Origin: Pocillopora verrucosa
Lineage: Eukaryota; Cnidaria; Anthozoa; Scleractinia; Pocilloporidae
Assembly: GCF_036669915.1 (NCBI RefSeq)
Contig: NC_089320.1
Span: 2,231,129 to 2,295,128, forward strand
Length of the DNA: 64,000 bases
Direction: 5' to 3'
Shown here: positions 24,001 through 34,394 of the stretch, one piece after another
How the letters are laid out: each line of letters starts with the position of its first letter
Position numbering within the stretch: the first letter of the stretch is position 1
The notes under the pieces: model-generated
Told to the model about the DNA's origin: nothing
Seen by the model: only the letters and a program-made list of their open reading frames with translations
The model's database searches: none
Program-made: the position numbers and the translations under genes

Positions 24001-25097
24001 AGGTCATGGGTTCAAATCCCGTACGGGCCTGAAATTTTTTTCAGGTCCTACTTACCACTACTAGTTTCAGTAGTGTTCTTAGCTGCGAGGATCTTCTAAT
24101 TTCATCTTTCCACCGCAGTGCAAATATGTGAATTTCCATATATCTAAAATCTTCATTCATCAATTCATTCACGCATTCATGCATTCATCCATCCTATGTA
24201 TCCTATGAATTTAAAATATATGATCGTTTTATCCACGAAAACTTCACGGAATTGTATGTGAGAATAAGTCAGCTTACCTTGAATGATTTGTAAACAGTCC
24301 CTTTTTTGTATCTTAGATCCTGTTGATTATTTGCGTGATCTGAATCGCTCAATTCGCACAAAAGTTTTCCATTCTGTTGCGGTTTTAGATTGTAGGAAAC
24401 ACAGTCAGCTTCCACGAAGCAGTTCACTTCACATGCGCTGGCTGTCCCAATCTCCATTATTTTGAAAACATGTTTCTCGAGGATGAAGTCCTGCTTTGCG
24501 GGATTCATCTCTACTTCCCGACAGTTTTCTTAAAATTAAGCAAACTGAAATTAATTTCCATAAATTTTTAACCATTACTTTTGTCTTGATATTGTGGTGA
24601 TTGATGAACACTTGTTCCGAAGAAAATCTTTGCACCAATTCAACAAGGTAGGCGATAGAAACTATTTTCTTAGCGATTTTGATCGATGATTTTTTTAATC
24701 CGGCCAAATCGCAGAAGTTACCCCATTGAAGCCAGCACTAGTGTGAGTGAGTATCAAAAGTAAAGTTTTCAAAAGAAAAGAAAAGAAAAGAATGGTTTTG
24801 AAAAATTTATTTAATAAAATTTATGTCAATTAACATGGATGTGATCTTCGTGGTTATGAACACCACTTCCCGTACAGGCCTGAATTATTTTCAAGCCTTT
24901 TTTTTCACTACTGCTTAAGTAGTTTTCATAACTGCGAAGATCGCTTGCGTATTCATTTCTATATCCCCAGTTCATATATATGATTTTCATATATTTATAG
25001 TCAAAAGTTATGCCAGGTGGTTTTAATACTTACCTTGCTCATTACCGTTGCAAATTCCAACCAGAAATGAAAATATTAAGAATCCTAACGATTTCAT
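19865..25097 (-). CDS. c2: secreted PAN-EGF-Ig-Ig-fibrinogen-like protein, intact
   Basis: Minus-strand exons: 25097-25034 (signal peptide MKSLGFLIFSFLVGICNG), 24528-24278 (PAN), 23240-23126 (EGF), 21015-19865 (Ig-Ig-FReD). They add to 1581 nt, 526 residues, with phases 1, 0 and 1 at the joints. The PAN exon brings NCREVEM through CEVNCF, ADCVSYN and LLCELS cysteines; the EGF exon has six cysteines. I place the exon 4 acceptor at TTCTAG before GACCGCC because it keeps phase with the EGF donor in every copy. An upstream in-frame stop (21074-21076) is then intronic. Intron 3 contains a plus-strand gene and intron 2 a SINE cluster. The protein is predicted to be secreted; no membrane anchor is seen. 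Confidence 0.75.
21181..22955. other. Intron-3 insert specific to c2 and c6
   Basis: Compared with c3, c4 and c5, about 1.8 kb replaces roughly 90 bp of intron 3. The same insert occurs at 57357-59195 in c6. It contains a three-exon plus-strand gene in its left part. The right part has no gene I recognise, only short frames and a small CCGCTCT/AGAGCGG hairpin near 22933-22951. I see no terminal inverted repeats or target duplication, so the mechanism is unclear. Confidence 0.6.
21338..22106 (+). CDS. Unrecognised three-exon gene nested in c2 intron 3
   Basis: Exons 21338-21566, 21794-21903 and 22002-22106 have good sites (donors GTAGGT and GTGAAA; acceptors TATTTGTAG and TTTTTCTAG) and matching phases (1, then 0). 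They join to 441 coding nt plus stop, 147 residues, starting MIVATNHSFVNKSEIDFL. The middle contains FLGYFDGKRDKFEDMLERF and a Cys-poor basic stretch; the end is rich in Ser/Thr/Phe. No signal peptide or membrane helix is visible, so a cytosolic or nuclear product is likely. I do not recognise the family. It runs antisense to the host gene and could be a captured gene fragment. Confidence 0.5.
23439..23510 (-). repeat. tRNA-like head of SINE, minus copy
   Basis: 72 nt fold as a cloverleaf: 7-bp acceptor stem (GGCTTGT with ACGGGCC, two G-T pairs), D arm GCTC/GAGC and T arm GGGTTCAAATCCC. The anticodon arm is poor (C at position 33 and an A-C mismatch), so this is a SINE promoter head with A and B boxes and not a working tRNA. 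Confidence 0.75.
23712..23783 (+). repeat. tRNA-like head of SINE, first plus copy
   Basis: Same 72-nt tRNA-like fold as the minus copy. It is followed by the SINE body with a small hairpin (CCTGAAATTT/AAATTTCAGG type) and ctactagtttcagtagtg. Confidence 0.75.
23958..24029 (+). repeat. tRNA-like head of SINE, second plus copy
   Basis: Tandem repeat of the preceding unit; differs in the D-stem side (gcactgcacc where the other copies have gcgctgcacc). Confidence 0.75.
24835..25005. repeat. Old SINE tail in c2 intron 1
   Basis: Remnant with aggcctgaattattttcaag and actgcttaagtagttttcat, at the shared position between the signal-peptide and PAN exons. Confidence 0.55.
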
Positions 25098-25139
25098 TGC
25101 CAACTTGTCTGTTTTCTTTGTTACTTTACGAGCAAGATG

Positions 25140-26605
25140 GCGAATAAAAGAGTAATGGCAACTTTCCGTTTAGAATACGGCTGCTTACCTCAGTGTGTGT
25201 TTTGCGACAAAATAACTTAGTTTAAATTTTCAATGGAATAGTATTGGAAAAACACAAGGGGGTGGTATAGTGGCTATATTGAATATAATACTGAAAACAG
25301 TGAAGCCGGATCAAAGAATTTACTTATCGATTTACAGAGATTTTTACTTCCTATTTTTCGAAACCGGAGACCATTTTCCCTCTCAACTTCAGTTCCTCTT
25401 TAGACAAGTGCTATATGGGGATTTCCGTTTACAAAAGTTATAGAGTTTCTTAAGGTAAGATAAGAAAATTATATTCTTCCACTGTATAGGGAATTTATTT
25501 ATTTTTTCTAAAAAAGGAAGAGATTTTAAGTATAATGGAAGTCACGCAACTGAGACATCAACAAGACTGGAAAGGATTACGTCAAACTGTTTGGAAAGAG
25601 AAGCTGAAGCTTTAATTACTATTTTTGAGCAGAATTTCAATGAACTTTGCTGTTTATCAAATGCATTGGGTGTTGATATTTTCATCACGTACGAATTACC
25701 TTCCAATAGAAAAGAAAAAGTTCGAAAATAAACTCTAAGGAAATCAAATTTGGTTACCAGTTCTTGTCAACGGGGCTTTAGCACCTGCACTCAGTCTAAT
25801 TAAGACACAACATAAAGATAAATACACCCTCCCTACACTGGAAAGGAGAAAATACGAAGATTTGTGTCAATACCCCTATTACAAACAGGTATACCATCCT
25901 TTGGGTGATTCCAAATTATGTAATATCGTATTCCTGCTTAAGAAAGGCAAGAAAGCCATCTTGTTAAAGTTCAATATTGGAATTTCCCGGTTGGTAAGTT
26001 TACATATAATTATACTTGTGACGAATTTAGGTTATATATTTTATTTTAAACCGCATGTATCCATGCAGCGCCTCTCTAATGATTATAATGATTACAATGC
26101 ATCGTATAACTCGCTGACAGGTTGATCAATTATTGATCGTCTTTGTCTGTAGGTTCTCCTTCATTTCGGCGATGCATCGTCATCGTTAACAGAATGCTTC
26201 ACATCTATTGCAGCTTGTTTAATTGCGATCGAAGAAAAACAATTACACAACAGCTTTCTAACCTTTTCTCATGAGAACTTGTGACGATTTTGGCATTCTA
26301 GACAGACAGAAAACATTTGTGGAACTTTTTTTTAAAACACTAAAAAGAAAATTTTGAAAAAAGTTGTTGAACATGGTTATAATTCAGCTGTCTATGAAAA
26401 TGCTTCCTTTGCCAAATATATGAAGATTTCAGCGTAGATTTCCTTCTCAACATGACCAGTTCGTGTGGTTGTTTCGATGTGGTGTTAAAGCTGAACAATT
26501 AACAGGCGCCACATCGGCTAATAATTGGGTGACACATTGTTTTATATCTAAAAATGAGTTGCTCGTTGAAAAAAGAAAAGTGAGAAAGGAATTAAGAATG
26601 ACGTC
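25140..26605. other. Spacer upstream of c2
   Basis: This 5' flank of c2 is nearly identical to 60600-62085. Short plus-strand frames here are conserved only as far as the DNA is duplicated, and they decay in the c4 spacer, so I do not call genes. A promoter is expected close to 25140, but no motif is clear. Confidence 0.45.
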
Positions 26606-27088
26606 AACGCGATGTGATCTTGGACACTCACGGCCGATATGTGATTCTGGTCCCTAGTGGCCGATTTGTGATTTTGAACCCAACTAGATAATTTGTGATT
26701 TTTCACCCTAGTGGCCGATTTGTGAATTTTGGACACTAGTGGCCGATTTGTATACCGGACCCTAGAGGCCGACTTGTGATTTTGGACACTAGTGGCCCAT
26801 TCATGATTTTGGAAAATAGTGTCCGATTTATGGTTTTTGATCCTAGTGGCCGATGTGGTTTAAGGACCCAGGTGGCCGATTTCCGATTGTCCATACTGGT
26901 GGCCGATTTGTGATTTTGGACCCTAGTGACTGATTTGTGAGTTAAGACCCTAGTGGCCAATTAGTGATTTTGGACCCTAGTGGCCGATTTGTGATTTTGG
27001 ACCCTGGTGGACCGTTTGTGATTTTGGACGCTAAAAGCCAAGCCGATGTGGTTTCAGACCCAGGTGGCCGATTTCCGATTGTCTATAA

Positions 27089-28918
27089 TAATAAATAATA
27101 ATAATAATAATAATAACGAATTTTTATACAGGATTGAAAAACCCATCAGTGTGTAACACTGTTGTCCTTGGGGTCCTGTCAAAAATAATAAATAAATAAA
27201 TAAAATAAAATTTAACAAGATATAATCATTGATCTTAAGGTCTAGAAAAGCATACAATAAAATGAAAAAAAAATTAAAAATTAAATAAAAATGCTCTGAA
27301 AAGGATACCTATAACCACGTTTAGATAGAATTTAACTAAAATAATCTCGCAATTTGTTCTTAAATTTCAGTCTCGAATCTAACGACCTTAGTTCAGCAGG
27401 CAGGTTGTTGAAAGTCTTTGCTCCTTGGTAATAGAAGCTCTTTTTACCAAATTCTAAACGAACTTTGGGTAATTTCACTGATATACCGTTATTCCTAGTG
27501 GCCTTAGAATGAACCAGCCTTTCGAAGTAGTTCTTAAAGGGTGTGCAAACATTATTCAGGAGACAGTCGAAAACAAACAGACAGCTTTTACGCTTGATCA
27601 AATTGTTCACGGATGGGGGATTAAAAGAACTATTGCCGATAACTTTAAAGCCTCGTCGTTCGATGTTCTTTATCATTTCCTTTCGGTAATCCGGAAAGCT
27701 AAGACCAAGTGTTCCGCAATAGGTAAAGATAGGTGCGATCATAGTGTTATAGATCGAATCTGCACACTTTTGGTCGATCAAAGGACGAATTGATCGCAAG
27801 AGATTGATTCTGGTTGCAGCTTTTTTATAGATTCGGTCAAAATGTGATGCGAGGTTTAGTGATGAGTCAAGGTGAACACCTAAGTACTTATAGGTAGAGG
27901 TATTATTGATGAGTGACCCATTAGCAGAAAGTTTAAGTTCCTTGTCTTGAAGGTTGATTCTTTTAGCTGTTCCAAATAACATAGACTCCGTCTTGTCCTT
28001 TTTTAGGTTAATGATCAGTTCGTTGTCTTTAAACCACTCGCACAGGTTATTCATATCCTCGCTAAGGCTTCTCTGTATAGTATCAATATCTTTAGAAGAG
28101 GTATAGATGACTGAATCGTCGGCATAAGTGATAATCTTCGAATGTTGAAGCGGTTTATGTACATCGTTGAAAAAGATAATGAATAAGATAGGACCCAGGA
28201 TACTTCCCTGAGGAACACCTGTGAGAATGGGTTGAGGTTCTGATAGCACGCCTTTATATTGGACAACTTGTGATCTGCAGAAAAGGTAATCAGTGAACCA
28301 TGCGAGTTCTGTTCCACGAACTCCGTAAGTTGAAAGCTTGCTCAGGAGGCCAGAGTGACTGATGGTGTCAAACGCCTTGGATAGATCGATGAAAACACAG
28401 CCTGTCAGGTTACCATTTTCACCTTCTCTTCTGATAACATCGGTAAGATGAGTAACGGCCAGTTCAGTAGAGCGCATGCGACGGAAGCCGTACTGAAAAT
28501 GAGAAAGTAGACCATTCTGTTCAAAATGAGCCATCAGCTGCTTAAATACCACTTTCTCCAGGATCTTTGACATTGAAGGAAGTATTGAAATAGGCCTATA
28601 ATTGTCGATTTCGGCCATTGAACCAGATTTAAAAAGTGGTACAATTTTAGCCGCTTTCCAGTCAGTAGGTACAGACCCTGTTGCGAGAGACAGGTTAATT
28701 ATATGCGTGAGAGGCTTGGCTATTATATCAGCAGAGTCCTTTAACATTCCAGAAGGAAAGTTGTCAAGGCCAGAGGACTTATTTCTCTTAAGGCTCTTTA
28801 ATGCATTAAAGACAACCTTTTCCGAGACTGATCTAAACTCAAAGTTCTCTAGCGGCTGCTGGGTGTCTATTGTAAGGGGCCTTTTCCAGACAAAATTGCA
28901 AAGAGGGAAGATGGTGGT
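27089..28918 (-). mobile_element. 5'-truncated CR1/Jockey-type LINE in array 2
   Basis: The insert starts where array 6 is uninterrupted (tctataat followed by ggtggcc). The element's 3' end is at the left, with an AAT-repeat tail (27088-27115) and about 240 bp of 3' UTR. The 5' end is cut inside the reverse-transcriptase ORF, without an endonuclease domain. Because array 6 lacks it, it landed after the segmental duplication, in agreement with its intact reading frame. Confidence 0.9.
27332..28918 (-). CDS. Partial LINE reverse transcriptase
   Basis: About 529 codons without a stop. Motifs in order: ALKSLKRNKSSGLDNFPSG, PLFKSGSMAEIDNYRPIS, FQYGFRRMRSTELA, catalytic FIDLSKAFDTISH, GVPQGSILGP, catalytic YADDSVIY, then the C-terminal YKYLGVHLD, YCGTLGLSFP and FNNLPAELRS. 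This order and the trinucleotide tail fit the CR1/Jockey/L2 group of non-LTR retrotransposons. The frame reads on into minisatellite sequence up to 28984, so the apparent start Met is artificial. It lacks the N-terminal half and cannot be autonomous. Confidence 0.9.
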   Translation of the reverse strand, partial: TTIFPLCNFVWKRPLTIDTQQPLENFEFRSVSEKVVFNALKSLKRNKSSGLDNFPSGMLKDSADIIAKPLTHIINLSLATGSVPTDWKAAKIVPLFKSGSMAEIDNYRPISILPSMSKILEKVVFKQLMAHFEQNGLLSHFQYGFRRMRSTELAVTHLTDVIRREGENGNLTGCVFIDLSKAFDTISHSGLLSKLSTYGVRGTELAWFTDYLFCRSQVVQYKGVLSEPQPILTGVPQGSILGPILFIIFFNDVHKPLQHSKIITYADDSVIYTSSKDIDTIQRSLSEDMNNLCEWFKDNELIINLKKDKTESMLFGTAKRINLQDKELKLSANGSLINNTSTYKYLGVHLDSSLNLASHFDRIYKKAATRINLLRSIRPLIDQKCADSIYNTMIAPIFTYCGTLGLSFPDYRKEMIKNIERRGFKVIGNSSFNPPSVNNLIKRKSCLFVFDCLLNNVCTPFKNYFERLVHSKATRNNGISVKLPKVRLEFGKKSFYYQGAKTFNNLPAELRSLDSRLKFKNKLRDYFS

Positions 28919-29340
28919 GGTGGTGGCCAATTTGTGATTTTGGACCCCAGTGACCGATTTGTGAGTATAGACCCTAGGGGCCAATTAGTAATTTTGTACC
29001 CTAGTGGCCGATTTGTGATTTTGGATCCTGGTGGACTATTTGTGATTTTGGACGCTAAATGCCAATTTGTGATATTAAACGCTTGTGGCAGATATGAAAT
29101 TTTGCACCCTAGTGGCCAATTTGTGATTTTGGACCCTAGTAGACGATTTGTGATCTTGGACCCTAGAGGCCGATTTGTGATTTTGAACACTAGCGATCCA
29201 TTTGGAATTTTGAACCTTAGCGGCCGATTTGGAATTTTAGACCCTAGTAGCCAATTTTAACTTTCGAACACAAGTGGTCGATTTCTGATTTTGGACCTTA
29301 GAGGCCGATTTCTGATTTTGGACACCAGTAGACGATTTGT

Positions 29341-30535
29341 GAGAAAGCAGAGATCTTCTCATTCATTTTGCCTGTTGGACTAATTCTGATTTTCAACTTC
29401 TTTTCTCTGGGATACACTAGCTTTCATATCATTAGAATTCGAAAGGTGAGTACAATATATACTATGCTTATTTAAACAAAGGGCATTGAAAGCCAACCGT
29501 CTGTCTGTCTGCACTTTGCCTATTCAACTGTTTGTCCGACGGCTTGCATGACCTACAAAACACCGGAAACAAATCTGAATTTTAAAACAAGGGCTATTCA
29601 CATTTTGGTTATTTCAGAGAGCCAGACAAGTGACCTAGCCACAGGAAAGCTCTAACGTGGCTTTAATCTTTGTTAAAATGGCCTCAGTGATGGGTGTGAC
29701 ATGGATTTTTGGGATTGCTGCGAACCTAAAGGCTCTTTCATGCCTGTGGTACCCGTACGTTGTTCTAAACAGTCTTTAAGGTAAGTGCCCTTCAGCGTAA
29801 CAAAGCTGGTTGGGGCCGGAGAAAGAATGTGACGCTTTCTTCATTGGAATCAACAGAAACAAGTTTTCCAATGTAGAAGTCTCACTGTAATAATTGTTGG
29901 TTGATCACATTAAATAGTTCCTATGGCAATGACACTGAAATCTGTCACAAGAAAGAACTACTGGATGGAATAAATACAAAGAAATGAACTTTTTTCAACA
30001 TTTAACAAAGTGAAGTGTAACAAATAGACACAATCGAAATTTCGAGTTGTGTCTTACGTTTTAGGGCTAACTACCCCAGTATATAACCTAGGAAAATGTA
30101 TGGATTTGTTACCAACAAGACTGCTAGGCTTGATGCCAGCCCAGAAAAAGGTGTTGAAATGTCTACCAGATAAAATGTTAATGAATTTAGGAGCAAAACT
30201 TGGTCTCGATTAACGTAACGGAGCGATTATTTACTTCAAAATAAGAGTCTGCAAGAGTCTGCAGTCTGCAGTCTGAACTTTAATATAGTCTGCAATATAT
30301 TCGGATTTTCATGCATTTCGCAGTGTTCTCCATGGAGTGATTGCCATAAAGCCTTTTTCCTTGGCTACACCATTTAATATGATTTGATTGGCACCAGACC
30401 TCTGTGAGGATGAATTACTTAACATGACGTCTTTTCAAGAATTTCTACTTTTATCAGTTTAATTATTTGCCTTTCTTCGCGTTCTCTTCATTTACCTGTC
30501 CTTTGCTAAAACTGGGTATTATTTATAAAAGTAAT
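29341..30535 (+). pseudogene. GPCR relic after array 2
   Basis: TM5 exon 29341-29445 (truncated at the array edge), TM6-TM7 exon 29618-29780 (VALIFVKMASVMGVTWIFG kept, but TAG near its start and TAA at its end), last-exon remnant from 30398 (DELLNMTSFQEFLLL, then stops). Nearly identical to 62986-64000. Splice signals survive while the frame does not. Confidence 0.8.
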
Positions 30536-30670
30536 TTAAATTCAGTGAGTGCGTAAGCATTTGATTGTTAAAATTTTTGGCGTTACTACTCCGTTTTAGG
30601 TGCACATTTAGCATGTTCCACTTCTTGACTGCTCTTACAAAGAATGTTCGATCACCTTCGTTTTTCTTTT

Positions 30671-30808
30671 TTATTGTATTCTAATAATATTCTTATGATC
30701 CCCCTCATTGGCAGTCGATTTGACAATCAATTCTACAGTGCCCCCTTTGTTCTCCGTTGTCAATGACAGCTCATCCCTTCTTCCGTCTTGAAAATCATGC
30801 GACTGCTC
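30671..30808 (-). pseudogene. Orphan C-terminal tail exon, minus strand
   Basis: A frame of 45 codons follows a good acceptor (GTTTTATTTCAG ending at 30809) and ends in TAA overlapping an AATAAA signal. It encodes a hydrophilic, acidic tail (EQSHDFQDGRRDELSLTTEN and onward, ending NIIRIQ). Relics lie at about 44900-45035 and 54640-54770, where stops or frameshifts appear. It is downstream of c3 on the same strand and might have been its last exon, or belong to another lost gene. I could not find a partner membrane exon. Confidence 0.35.
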
Positions 30809-31415
30809 CTGAAATAAAACTAGGGACTGGATCCTAAGATGTATTGATGAACATGTGTATCTACAGACGACAATTAAATAAATCGGAAACACCAGTGAAA
30901 GAAAGGGAAAACAAAATAAAACATTTTACCGGATAGCGATTTTCTCAGTGAGTATACAATTTCTTTGATTCTTACTTTTCATAATCTCGACTCAAGAAGG
31001 CTTGAAAATGGTTAAAACAATTATCTGATGGTTGAGCATCTTTCCAAAAAGGAAGTATTTACACTCACTAAAATAACATTGGAAAAGTCCATGAAAGTTC
31101 TGTTGAACGACATTTTGCAGTAGCCATATAATGCAACAGTAAAAATGCAGTCGGAATACTACATTTTTACAGCATTAGTACTGATCTAGTGTTAAAAATC
31201 TGGTATAGTACTTGAAAATGCAATGTAAGCTTACCTTTTTTGAATGCAGAGAACAATTTCTTTTGATAATTTTTTTTTCAAGCGACAGAACATTCAAAAG
31301 GAAAGTTCAATGCGACTTTATTTTAGCTTTTTAACCATTGAGTTATGCAGGGGATGATTAACCTGTTTTTTTCCAAACCGATATTTAAAATACGTAGTGA
31401 CTGGTTACCGAGTTT

Positions 31416-32587
31416 TCATGTTTTCAATTTGTCTGCACCTGGGTCATAGCACTCCAGTTTTCCTAAGGTGTGGTATCCTTTTTCATTTTCTTGCCCCGTG
31501 TCACCAAATCTTAGCTGTTTGACGGGAAGGTGGGACTTGATGGTAAGAAAACCGCTGTCTTCTCGCCAATTGTTATCATTTTTATCACAGTTACACTTCA
31601 GTGATCTGTCATCGGTGACAATGGCGCACGATCTAGTTAAACCACATGCACAGCCACCAGTTTTGAAGTTTGCTCCCCCCCAGTACGTCATTTTTTGGCC
31701 GTCACGTGAAACCCACCATGAATATCCACCTTCAATTAATCTGGCGTGAAAACACTCGTATTTGATGAACTGTTGACAGTTATCGGAGGCTTCCGTCAGA
31801 GCTTTTAATTGAGATATACTGGCAGATCTGTAATGAACATCAAGGGAATATTTACCAGGCTCTTCGTATCCTATCACCTGCGTTCTATTTTCACCGTCGT
31901 GACCGACGACTGTCACTCCAACCCCTCCTTTGTCAGTCATGTTACAGTAAACAGGAAATGGATCCTCCCCAAGAACACCGTCAGGATCGATGAAGTAATC
32001 ACCACTAACGTCGATGATGTTTGCCTTCACTTTGGAGCAGGTTTCAGGGTATTTGACATGAAGGGAGACACTTGTTTGAATTGAGCTGAATGCATCCGTC
32101 GCATTGCAAGTGTAGGTACCAGAATGAGATATGTTAGCAGATAAAATGATCAAAGCATTCAAGGAGTCAACAGACGCCCCCGAAGGTAAGGAAAAAGTTC
32201 CATCGTACATCCATAGGATGGTTGGCTTCAGGTCGCTTGAAGCAGAGCAACGCAGATCGACAGCTTTATACGCCATCACTGTCACATTCGACGGAGGCTT
32301 TATGACAAATTTGAGAGCTGAATAAACACGAAGGAGAACTGATGATGATTTGGTACCCCTGGGGTTTGTCGCAGTACACACGTAAAAGCCGTTGTCCTTT
32401 GTAGTGATATTTAGTATGGTGAGATTTCCTTCACGAGTAATGGTCCTCGCGCTGGAAAGAATCCCATCAGACCTTTTCCATATGATCCTGTCTGGTTTAG
32501 GATTACCTGTCACATTACACATTACAGTAACGTTCCTACCCTCCACAGTCTCAATTAGGTCGGGAACAACTTGCATTGAAGGCGGTC
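31416..32587 (-). CDS. c3 exon 4: Ig-Ig-fibrinogen-like
   Basis: Same module order as c2. Distinct points: GPPSMQVVPDLIE at the start, FHARLIEGGYSWW in the variable loop, three extra residues (IVT) after SCA in the Cys-rich part, and GDTGQENEKGYHT near the end. A small deletion removed the usual stop, so the frame runs eight residues further (ending PGADKLKT). All Ig and fibrinogen-like cysteines are kept. Confidence 0.85.
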
Positions 32588-34346
32588 CTAGAACACCAAA
32601 ATGACAATAAGCCATGGGAATAACGTAAACAATCCCCATCATCGATCAAGACTATCGTTTACTTTATACAAGATCTGATAGTAACCGCCGTTCTGAGCCG
32701 ACGACTTTTATGCAGTCAGCTCCATTTTATGTCAGACCCATTACCAGTCGATCACTATGAGCAAGAGGCCAAGAGAGGTCCTCTGCAAGAATTCCTCGTC
32801 CACCCCAGCAATTTAAGACCACAAAAGCCATTTAAGACCTCATATAAAATCATGTTGTATAGCTGTCTCCCTCACTCCTCTGTGTCCTCCTGATACCTTA
32901 AAATTTTCTTATTTACTCAACATACCTTCAGTGCAGTTTTCTCCCAATAGTCCATTTGCGCAAACACAACGATAACCCTTTCTTGTGAAGCCAGTTTGGC
33001 ATCGCTTTGTTGATGGGCAAAGCCCACTGGAACAGCGGTTCTGCGAAGATATAAAAACATTTATAGAATATGTCGTTTCGGTACCCAGCTACCTCCCCTC
33101 TTCCGGCTAATCCATCTATACAAATGCACCCATTTATTTATAAATAAATTTCAAGATTCATGCATACATTCATCATTTCATACATGTGCGAATGCATACG
33201 TGCATTCATGCACGTGCATTCGTGCATCCAGGCATTTATCCATCCTATGCATCCTCTTTTCCATCTACAGAAAAGAAAGTTTGAACGATGGTTTTCTTCA
33301 CCACACAACATGAAAAGTGAAAAAAAACTCACACATCTCTTTCATTTTTGATTTGATTTTCTTTTTTCATACATTTAAGATACATGATAATTTTATCGAC
33401 GAAAACTTAAAGGAATTACTCATGAGAATAGGTCAACTCACCTTAAATGATTTGTAAATAGTCCCTTTTTTGTATCTTAGATCCTGTTGATTATTTGCGA
33501 GATCTGAATCACTCAATTCGCACAAAAGTTTTCCATTCTGTTGCGGTTTTAGATTGTAGGAAACACAATCAGCTTCCATGAAGCAGTTCACTTCACATGC
33601 GCTGGCTGTCTCAATCTCCATCATTTTGAAAACGTGTTTCTCGAGGATGAAGTCCTGCTTTGCGGGGTTCATCTCTACTTGCCGACAGTTTTCTAAAAAT
33701 CAGGCAAAATAAAGTATGGTTTCTGTATCTAGAAGAGCAACCTATTCTTTCAAGGAAGTATCAAAATTGTTCGTCTCATGAAGCTTTCTTTTTCTTATAA
33801 TAATATCTGAGACTTAAAAAACTAATTTCCATAAAGCTGTAACCATTACTTCCATCCTAATGTTTTGATGATGGATGAATACTTCTTCCGAAAAAAATCG
33901 TTCAATCAAATCAACAAGGTGAACGATAGAAGCTATGTTCTTAGCAATTTTGATCGATGATTTTTAATCTGGCCAAATCGCAGAAGTTACCCTATTGAAG
34001 CCAGCACTAGCGTGAGTGAGTATTTCAAATAAAGTGTTCAGAAGAAAAGAAAAGTTTTGAAAATTTTATTTAATAAAATTTACGCCTGTGAATATGCAAG
34101 CGATCTTCGCAGTTATGAGCACTACTTCCCATGCAGGCTTCAATTTTTTTTGGCCTAATTTTCTTCTTAACTTCTGCTTAATTAGTTTTCGTATTTCATA
34201 TTCATTTCTATATCCGCGGTTCGCATATATGATTTTCATATATTTACGGTCAAAAGTTACGCCAGGTGGCTTTAATACTCACCTTTCTCTTTACCGCTGC
34301 AAATACCAACCAGAAATGAAAAAAGTAAGAATCCTGACAATTTCAT
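31416..34346 (-). CDS. c3: secreted PAN-EGF-Ig-Ig-fibrinogen-like protein, intact
   Basis: Exons 34346-34283 (MKLSGFLLFSFLVGICSGKE), 33692-33442 (PAN, starting ENCRQVEM), 33040-32926 (EGF, NRCSSGLCPSTKRC), 32587-31416. Total 1602 nt, 533 residues, in frame. The exon 4 acceptor TGTTCTAG keeps phase. The sequence just upstream, which reads as a frame in c6, is here shifted by a 4-bp deletion, supporting its being intron. A signal peptide and no membrane span predict secretion. Introns are short and free of recent insertions. Confidence 0.78.
34088..34250. repeat. Old SINE tail in c3 intron 1
   Basis: gcgatcttcgcagttatgag and ttctgcttaattagttttcg mark the shared intron-1 SINE remnant. Confidence 0.55.
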
Positions 34347-34394
34347 CGCTAACTTGTCTGTTCTCTTTGATGCTTTACGAGCGAGATGGCGAAT

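Larger units (their letters stand above)
23367..24167. mobile_element. Composite SINE insertion with inverted and tandem copies
   Basis: A 773-bp insert (23381-24153) lies between 14-bp direct repeats cattcatcaattca at 23367-23380 and 24154-24167. c6 has the uninterrupted site near 59608. Inside are one minus-strand and two plus-strand SINE units. The outer pair forms inverted arms of about 184 bp (23383-23566 and 23656-23839), and the plus copies repeat with a 246-bp period. Such a palindrome could fold or destabilise the region. It lies in c2 intron 2. Confidence 0.8.
26606..29340. repeat. Minisatellite array 2, split by a LINE
   Basis: 27-bp units as in array 1, at 26606-27088 and 28919-29340, with a LINE between them. 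The units match array 6 (62086-62985) almost base for base, so the array was whole when duplicated. The right edge again enters a TM5 exon at a gatttgtgagaaagcagag junction. Confidence 0.9.

Noticed and set aside
23439..24029. Three tRNA-like cloverleaves as functional tRNA genes
   Set aside because: The anticodon loop lacks U33, the stem has an A-C mismatch, and each sits at the head of a longer repeated SINE body inside an insertion with target duplication.
25862..26125. Plus frame of 87 codons repeated at 41876 and 61342
   Set aside because: Similarity follows the duplicated spacer DNA; there is no domain, no clear splice context, and the copies in c1 and c3 spacers do not keep the frame.
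28602..28937. Plus-strand frames within the LINE
   Set aside because: Antisense shadows of the reverse-transcriptase frame.
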